Shown piece after piece: positions 57,774-64,000 of a DNA stretch of 64,000 nt. The stretch's first letter is position 1; the number at the start of each line of letters is the position of its first letter. Source of the stretch: Boswellia sacra (taxonomy: Eukaryota; Streptophyta; Magnoliopsida; Sapindales; Burseraceae). The stretch lies in contig SNVD02009822.1 of the NCBI GenBank assembly GCA_013180625.2, positions 310,001 through 374,000 of the forward strand. Reading direction: 5' to 3'. The notes beneath the pieces were generated by a model. That model saw nothing but the letters and a program-made list of their open reading frames with translations. It did not search any database and was not told the DNA's origin. A program made the translations under genes and the position numbers.

Positions 57774-57866
57774 GGTACGTTTATCATCGGATTTTTTGTT
57801 GTTTTAGATATTTATTTTGATGTTTTCTGTTTCGCTGGATTTGTTTAGTTTTTAGGGAATCTCAAG

Positions 57867-58230
57867 GATTTGAGTTTTCGTCTGGTTTGTGAACTTATTT
57901 TATGTTTTTAGGGATAAATCTACTATTATTATGTGATTTTTATTGTGTGATGTGTATGGATACTGTGGAAACCGATTGGTTTCATCACGAGGTAGGCGGC
58001 GATGAGTGTCGAATTTTTCTAGGGCCACTCGACAATTGACACAAATTAGAGATTTGAGTTTCCGTCAGACTTGTGTACTTATTCTGTATTTATAGGGATA
58101 AATGTAGTGTCATTATATGATTTTTGGTGTTTGATGTGTATGAAAACTGTGGAAACCGACTGGTTTTGTCGCGACGTAGATGGCGACGAGTGTCAGATTT
58201 TTCTAGGAACACTCGACACAAACAATGATT
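57867..58230 (+). repeat. 184-bp tandem duplication in the leader of the protease gene
   Basis: GATTTGAGTTTYCGTC starts at 57867 and 58051. Both units contain GGGATAAATSTA, GTGTGATGTGTATG-like and CTGTGGAAACCGAYTGGTTT words and end in a CACTCGACA. Each encodes a similar peptide beginning M(D/K)TVETDWF. Divergence is moderate. Confidence 0.85.
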
Positions 58231-58333
58231 CGATTGTGTCGAGTTGTGTCGAGCGTTCAGGCAGTTTGCACGTTTTATCATGTGTTTTTGCTCTTTTGAG
58301 TCATATTTTTCTATAATGGCCTTGTATTTGCAG

Positions 58334-61300
58334 GTTTAAGCAAATAGCTGGTGAATTTGGACTGTCCTTCACCCTAAAGACACCATATGAGAAGCACTAT
58401 CATGTGGTGATCACAAACTTGGAAAGTTTGAACTATATTGAATCGATTCAAGCGACGTTGATGCGAAGTAGAAAGAAATATTTCGTGATACATGTTTTGG
58501 ATTTATCCTAGACATCCGTTGGCTGTCCTTTCCATCTCAGTTGGTGCTCCATGTGCTTTAGTGGAAGGCTAACACAGTGGGGTAAGATCAGGAGATGTGG
58601 TTCCTTATTCAAGGTAAAAAATGTGGTGTTGAACTACAATGTAGTTATAAAATCTTAATTTTGAGCATCTGGTATTTATAGTTATTTTTTTGTTACCATT
58701 ACTGTTATCTTTTTTTTTTTTGGCCTTCTTTCTAGGAAAATTGATTCATTTTTTTGCTCACGAGTTCGGTTTGGTTACCGGATTAAGATTTGCTTCCACA
58801 CTGTTAGCAATACTGACACTGTTAAATCCGTGCCCTTTGTTGGATACATACTTCAATGGCGAGGACATGGAGCTTACGGACTTCTATGAGAGACTTTAGA
58901 AGTTGAATGTGTCTCGTATACCAGACCAGGATGCTGTGAAGCTGGCATTGTACTACGTGTTGGAGCATTTTTTTATGGCACAAGATCGACGCCGACATGT
59001 CTCCTGTGTGTTGTTGAATTTTGTCAACACACTGGATAATTTTAATAATTATCCATGGGGTTCGGTGTCTTTTGATAAGACATTAAACGAAATGAAGAAG
59101 GCTTTGGTCGAGAGGTTAGAAAAATACAAAAAGCGAGCCCAAGCGAAGACGAAGCAGGTAGAGAGATATAACTTAGAAGGGTGCCTGTACGCCATTCAGG
59201 TATACACTGCAACACATGTGTGTTAATGTGTTTATTTCTTTCTTTGACGTACAAATTGCATTACATAGTGTCACTAAATAACCCTTATATTTATTAAGGT
59301 TTGGTTGTACGAAGCCGTGCCATACATTGGTACAACTTTTGGGCGAGTGCCGAACATCTGTGCAGGAAGGATACCGCGGTTGTTGAAGTGAGAGACAGTT
59401 AAGACCCTGTCCGAGCACATAGTCATACATGATGTACTGCAGGTTAGGAGGCTGGTACGTACGGATCCCATGTCTTACGATATTGTCTTCTTTTTGTTTA
59501 CACCGAATCACTGTTTAACATGATGGATTATTTGTTGATGTAGGCTCGTTCGCTCGTCCTTCTGGAGCCGTCTGAGGAGGAGCAACAAACTGAGTGGTGT
59601 ATAAGGCTCGCTGATGTTGTTGGCATCCGGAGAGGTGCACATGTGGCATGGGCAACAACTGTGAATGCTCCATTACTGCCCATTGAGAGTATTGAGCCAC
59701 TTCCGACAGAGGATCCATTAGCTCTATCTCCCGAGAGTCTATCAGCTCCCCTTCCTGCTGGTCCTAGTTTCCCTGTTGGACCTGATATGGAGCCAGCAGG
59801 AGATCGAGGCAGTCCTGACATGGGGGCAGACGTTGACAGAGGGACTTTCAGTCTTGTTCCACAGCCGTTCTATAGCTATGGACATCCAGGAGCATCGACT
59901 CCGACGTCGGGTCATGCGACCACCCACTATGACATTTCCCCTCCTACACACGATATTCCTCCAAGCTCGCAGGTATGTAATGTGAATTTACATTCGTATT
60001 CTTATCCGTTTACATTTGCTACTCTGTTGGTTTATAAAGGCTCTCGTTAATAATGACATACAAGCGTCGTCGGTCCATAATGAGTTCCAGAGCACAGTTT
60101 TGCATGAGCTTGCATTGTTATGGGGCAGAGAACAAGGAAATGCGGGAGGAGATAGTTCTTCTACGTAAGACTGTTGTGCACTTAGGTAGACACTTCGGAT
60201 ACGCTGACACGATACGTTACAATTTTTACAAAACGGATTATGTGATTTCCACACACTTAAGCTAACGATCAAGTTTAGTGTTTTTAAGGAATCGGATGCA
60301 GATTCCGACGGAGGTTCGACTGATGACGATGAAGTTCAGTAGCCAACGAAACCTAATACCTTGGACACGAGTGTTCCTGTAGTGGATGCTCCTCCGAAAG
60401 GCTTAGTTTCGCGCCGGGGTCACCGCTTACTTCCGACAGTCCACTAGGTAGGAAGAGGGCGAGGGTTCAACCGCAAGATAAAGCCGCTGAAGACCAGCAT
60501 GTACAATCCAAGCAGCATGTACAAGCTAAGGCCCCGGTTGCTCAGCCAGCAGAGAGACCATATCAGCAGCCATCAGCGGATGCAGGTAGTGGTGTCATCT
60601 TATGCAATCGGGTTCCACTTTTTAACCCACGTGCCCCTCTAGCATCTACTGATCTCGATGCATCTGATGCATGGCTCGTGGGCCTCGAGGGTGATATCGA
60701 TTTGGCCATCTGCAGCGCTGATCGTAAGTTCTTCAAGACGCTGCTAAAGCTGTCAAAGTGGCTTGCATCTGAGGTAGTTTAAGTCCATCTCCTGCTATCC
60801 AATATTGCAATATACATTTGGAATTAATATTGATATCTATTACTGTATTCAGCACATGGATTGCTACCTATGGATGCTACGCTGCAGAGCTCACGATATG
60901 GCCGAACCTGGAGCTCAGAGGTCTGCTTTCTTTGACATCACTTTTTGGGTAAGTATTTCCTAAACATCTGAATGTCAAGGTAATTTTTGATTCCTTTAAT
61001 GCGGTAAACGAACTCATGAACTTGCAGTTGAAAGTGAAGTCGTTGTGGGAATAATACTCGGACAGACTGGATGACATTAACTGGCTGAACGAGGATGAAA
61101 TGGTCCAGTTTGTCTGGGGATAGTTGCCCCTCGTTGGAAGACCATGGGTCGACGTGAACGGGGTGAGAACATTAATATTCACATAGTTTGTATGTGCCAT
61201 TTTATTTGAAATGTTGTGATTGACTTCTATGTTGTCAATTTTCTTTTCAGCTCTATCTCCCTATTAATATCAGCGGCGATCATTGGGTGGCAGCTGAGGT

Positions 61301-62018
61301 GGATTTGAATCGTCGTGACGTTGCCATATACGACTCAGCTATTGGGCATAGTTCCACGGACATAATCAGAGAGACAGTCCGGTACCTAGCTGAACTGATA
61401 CCTCGTATGATGTCAATGGATATTTACAAAAATCCTGACTATCCCGCTTCCCGATATGACATTATGCGCCTCAAGGACGAGACCGAGGTGCCACAGCAGG
61501 AGGCTGGGGGAGGAGCATACGGCGTGTACTGTTTGAAGTACATTGAGTTCCTAGCAGGGGGCGTTCCACTGACAACCATTAAGGCATTCACGGACGAATG
61601 CCTGCGGGAGAGAATGGCGGTATAATTTTGGGTCAGTCGCGTTCATTCACAGACACAGGAGGCCGCCACGACCATCACGGTGCCCTCCAAGGTTGGGGCC
61701 TTCACTGCGCCTGCTGATTCTGTGCCTGTTGATGTTGTGAACACTACCGGGATCGTCACGACACCCTCCGAGGTTAGGGCCTTCACTACACCTGTTGATC
61801 CTATGCTTGCTGATGTTGCGGCCACTACCGGGACTCCCACGATCGTCACAGCGCCCTCTGAGGTTGAGGCCTTCACTGCTCCTACTGATGTTGCGGTCGC
61901 TACCGGGACTGTTGATGTTGTGTCAGCGGATGTTACGACCACCATTGGGCATGACGTTGTTGATTCAGCAGAGGTTGAGCAGCAGCCCAGCATGATTGTA
62001 TCATATTTTGGTATATAG
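58334..62018 (+). pseudogene. DUF1985 / Ulp1-like (C48) protease gene of the MULE
   Basis: Exons I can frame: 58334-58613, 58736-59199, 59299-59454, 59544-59972, 60040 onward to 60773 (borders unclear), 60853-60948, 61028-61162 and 61251-62018. All assigned introns are GT-AG and, where both ends are clear, phase 0. The N-terminus is DUF1985-like (WLSFPSQLV, EMWFLIQG, FGLVTGLRF, YFNGEDMEL, EGCLYAIQVWLYEAVPYIG). A Pro/Ser-rich linker follows (59650-59970). The C48 domain has His 61281 (GDHW), Asp 61332 (IYDSA), Gln (VPQQ) and GGAYGVYCLKYIE, where Tyr (61518-61520) stands in place of the nucleophilic Cys. C-terminal Thr/Val/Ala-rich repeats end at TAG 62016. Stops include TAG in the DUF1985 exon, TGA at 59390, two in 61028-61162 and TAA at 61623. 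Family role: SUMO-protease-like; function in MULEs is unknown. Confidence 0.82.
61680..61925 (+). repeat. In-frame 81/90-bp coding repeats
   Basis: CCCTCCRAGGTT (or CCCTCTGAGGTT) at 61683, 61764 and 61854 heads three units encoding PSEV(R/E)AFTAP...DV..TTG-like peptides. Spacings of 81 and 90 bp are 27 and 30 codons, so frame is kept. Confidence 0.8.
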
Positions 62019-62177
62019 TTTGTGGATATTTACACATAGTATAGTGATTTTTTTGTATAGTCGCACATGGTTTCCATGTATAGTGGTACGAAAACTTGTA
62101 AATACATGTTTTTTTTTATGTATTAGTACATACATGTTTCTCATCTTTTCCGGTTGTATACATTTTTACATACATAT

Positions 62178-63160
62178 AAAGCTACCATTTCCTGCGTGAT
62201 TGAGACATATTATGTAAGGTCTGTGGACAAAAAATAATTACGAAATTGCTTACAAAAGTCACAAAAACGAATGTTCTACCCAAACACTCGATGACACTCG
62301 ACAAATACCCTCGACACACGACACTCGACAAATAACACTCAACACACGAACTCGACAACATTTGCATCCGACACTCGTCACGTTCAACACTCATCTCGAC
62401 GCACAAACTCAAACGCTCGACAAACGAGTCTCGACGCTCGACTAACGACTCTCGACAATACTCGACATACATGGTTCGAGATATCTACACGTCGGTTTCC
62501 ACGTATCCAACACTCGATATGCCGGATGAAAGCTCGATGCTTGACACTCAACACACGAGCTCGACGAAATTTGCATCCAGCTTTTGTCTAGTTTGTCACG
62601 CCACTTGATGCTCGATGAAACTCGAATACTCGAACCTAGAATCGACATGACGCTTAAACACTTGACACTACCATCCGGCATGTTGAGATTCGATCCGACA
62701 AAATCGCTCGACACTCAACGAAGCTCTACAAATCTCATCTTCTTCATCCGTCGACTGGTTTCACAACGATTGCCAATTTTTAGCAAATTTTCACACAAAC
62801 GGCACTATCTCTAACCTTAGTTCACATACATATCTCATATTTAAGCTATATAATGCGGTTGACAGTTACCAAAATGATCAATAAAAAAAATATTACAACC
62901 TAATGAAATTTTTATGTCATTTAGAGAGAAATTAAGGAAAGTGTATGGATCTGTGATTGGTTTCTTTGTTCTTTGCTTCGATTACTGACTTTCTTTAATT
63001 TTGTCCGAAGAGAGAATTAAGAAGGTTTTGGAAAAAAATTGATTATACAAGGGTATTTGAGTCTTTTTGTCAAAAAAAGTGTATATGACATGAAAATTTT
63101 TTAGGATGTCTCCAAATTTCAATAAGGCCTCCTAATTATGTCTATTTTCCTAATTTTCCC
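62178..63160 (-). repeat. Right terminal inverted repeat of the MULE
   Basis: Reverse complement of the left TIR. The mirrored start codon is ACG instead of ATG here. CGAC/ACTCGAC words fill 62280-62720. The outer end (TAATTTTCCC) abuts ATATAAAAAT. Confidence 0.9.
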
Positions 63161-63170
63161 ATATAAAAAT

Positions 63171-64000
63171 CAGCGATGAGCAAAGGACCTGTATCCATCA
63201 AAACAACCCTCTTGAACACGGTTATTTGGTCTAAATGTATACTTTAGCACAAATTATTTTCCTTGGTGATTTTTCCCATAGATAGCCGTGGTTTCTTTAA
63301 TTTTCTTTCCGTCTTATTGAGAGAGTTCACTGAAGGCCAAAGGAAAACAGAAAGTTACTACATTGACAACATTATGACATGGTGATGACTGGTGCTTGAC
63401 TCGTTATTTCATCTTCTGTTAGACGGACAAATCATGCAAAAGAACTAAATGGTTTTTTTAAAACTTTTTTTATTGGCTTAAACACACTGCATAATAGTAG
63501 ATCTCTCTCCTTTTTTTTCATCTATACTTGCAAGTTTTATTTGCAAAAGATAAAATAGAATAGTGTATTTTAAAAAATTATGTATAGTAAATGATATGAC
63601 ACAAGATTAAAAGTACCACATCACTCGTTATATTATCACACCACCTATATGACAAATCTACATTAAATACACATAACTTTTTACACAAAATTTCAACTAA
63701 TTAAGATATGCGAAAAGTATCATTATCCTTTAAAATATGGTTAATGATTTCCCTTGCTCTAAATTTGTTTATTTCGCTTTGCTTCTTAAATTGCAGCTTG
63801 TAGATTTTCGTAAATATGCTTTGGATCATATTTAAAAACTGATTCTTTCGATTTAAATTCATCAACTGAAATGGAGCGTCGTTGCAACTAAGAACCAATA
63901 AATTAATGGTTTACAATAGGTGGGGCTATTTGCACCCCCTTTTCTTGATTAATACTTAGGGACCCCCTCTTCAAATTTAATATTCGTTTTTATTTCAAAA
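63171..64000. other. No gene recognised
   Basis: AT-rich flank of the MULE. A GC-rich GTGGGGCTATTTGCACCCCC at 63920 resembles the one at 23605. A 65-codon minus-strand frame at 63701-63898 has no motif. Confidence 0.35.

Larger units (their letters stand above)
51881..63160 (+). mobile_element. Mutator-like element (MULE) with transposase and Ulp1-like gene
   Basis: Long terminal inverted repeats (about 51881-52957 and 62178-63160) start with GAAAAATTAAGAAAATAGAC and its partner. They are flanked by a perfect 10-bp duplication ATATAAAAAT (51871-51880 and 63161-63170), in the 9-11 bp range typical of Mutator. Inside, on the plus strand, are a MURA-type transposase pseudogene (52934-57061) and a DUF1985/C48-protease pseudogene (58334-62018). 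MULEs carrying Ulp1-like genes are known in plants (Kaonashi/KI-MULE group). In classical maize MuDR two genes converge from the two TIRs; here they are in tandem. The element is 11.28 kb and includes at least two later insertions within the transposase gene. Both genes are disrupted, so it is not autonomous now. Confidence 0.93.

Noticed and set aside
59528..59821. 97-codon minus-strand frame and neighbours on the minus strand at 59042-60272
   Set aside because: Antisense shadows of exons of the protease gene, whose plus-strand frame is supported by phase-0 splice joints.
58334..62018. Second MULE gene as a MURB homologue
   Set aside because: The DUF1985-like and C48 motifs identify it as Ulp1-like. 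MURB is small and known from maize MuDR only.

Overview
This window is plant nuclear DNA, almost certainly from a eudicot. It is AT-rich and densely packed with retrotransposons and DNA transposons, and it has spliceosomal introns and a plant-type leucine-rich-repeat receptor kinase. I cannot name the species from the sequence; a woody dicot is a guess. I see no intact protein-coding host gene. The one host-type gene, an LRR receptor kinase at 44060-47271, is broken by at least three lesions. Nearly everything else is transposon sequence at different stages of decay, often nested. No tRNA, rRNA or CRISPR locus was found.

Layout. 0.28-1.5 kb: decayed Ty1-copia LTR end and gag fragment, interrupted by a 1.84-kb solo LTR (1513-3352, target duplication TTATT). 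3.86-4.73 kb: hAT-type non-autonomous element. 5.4-6.5 kb: fragment related to the large Mutator element further on, with a 22-bp CGAC-rich array. 7.1-7.4 kb: recent 149-bp tandem duplication. 9343-19974: SIRE/Maximus-like Ty1-copia element on the minus strand (target duplication ATATA) with an extra ORF after pol and a hAT MITE inserted in its reverse transcriptase. 21113-22019: solo LTR (AAACC). 25938-30775: second Ty1-copia element, plus strand (ATTCT). 31.4-32.6 kb: about seven copies of a 164-bp satellite. 35855-42832: non-autonomous Ty3-gypsy element, minus strand, with a gag remnant but no pol, carrying 48-bp and 51-bp in-frame minisatellites. 44060-47271: LRR-XII-type receptor kinase pseudogene. 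49.2-49.6 kb: inverted-repeat element. 51881-63160: an 11.3-kb Mutator-like element (MULE).

The MULE is the most interesting object. It has terminal inverted repeats of about 1 kb and a perfect 10-bp target duplication (ATATAAAAAT). It holds two genes in the same orientation: a MURA-type transposase (PB1-like N-terminus, MULE DDE core, SWIM zinc finger, CCHC knuckle) and a multi-exon DUF1985/Ulp1-like (C48) cysteine-protease gene. Both are inactivated, mostly by changes that fit C-to-T or G-to-A transitions, and the protease has Tyr where its nucleophilic Cys should be. Between the genes lies sequence that looks like a right TIR followed by a left TIR, which suggests the element arose by fusion of two MULE units. 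Its TIRs are filled with TCGAG/CGAC iterons that recur at 5.8-6.4 kb.

Domain assignments come from reading motifs and remembered family features; no database search was run. LTR comparisons were counted by eye.
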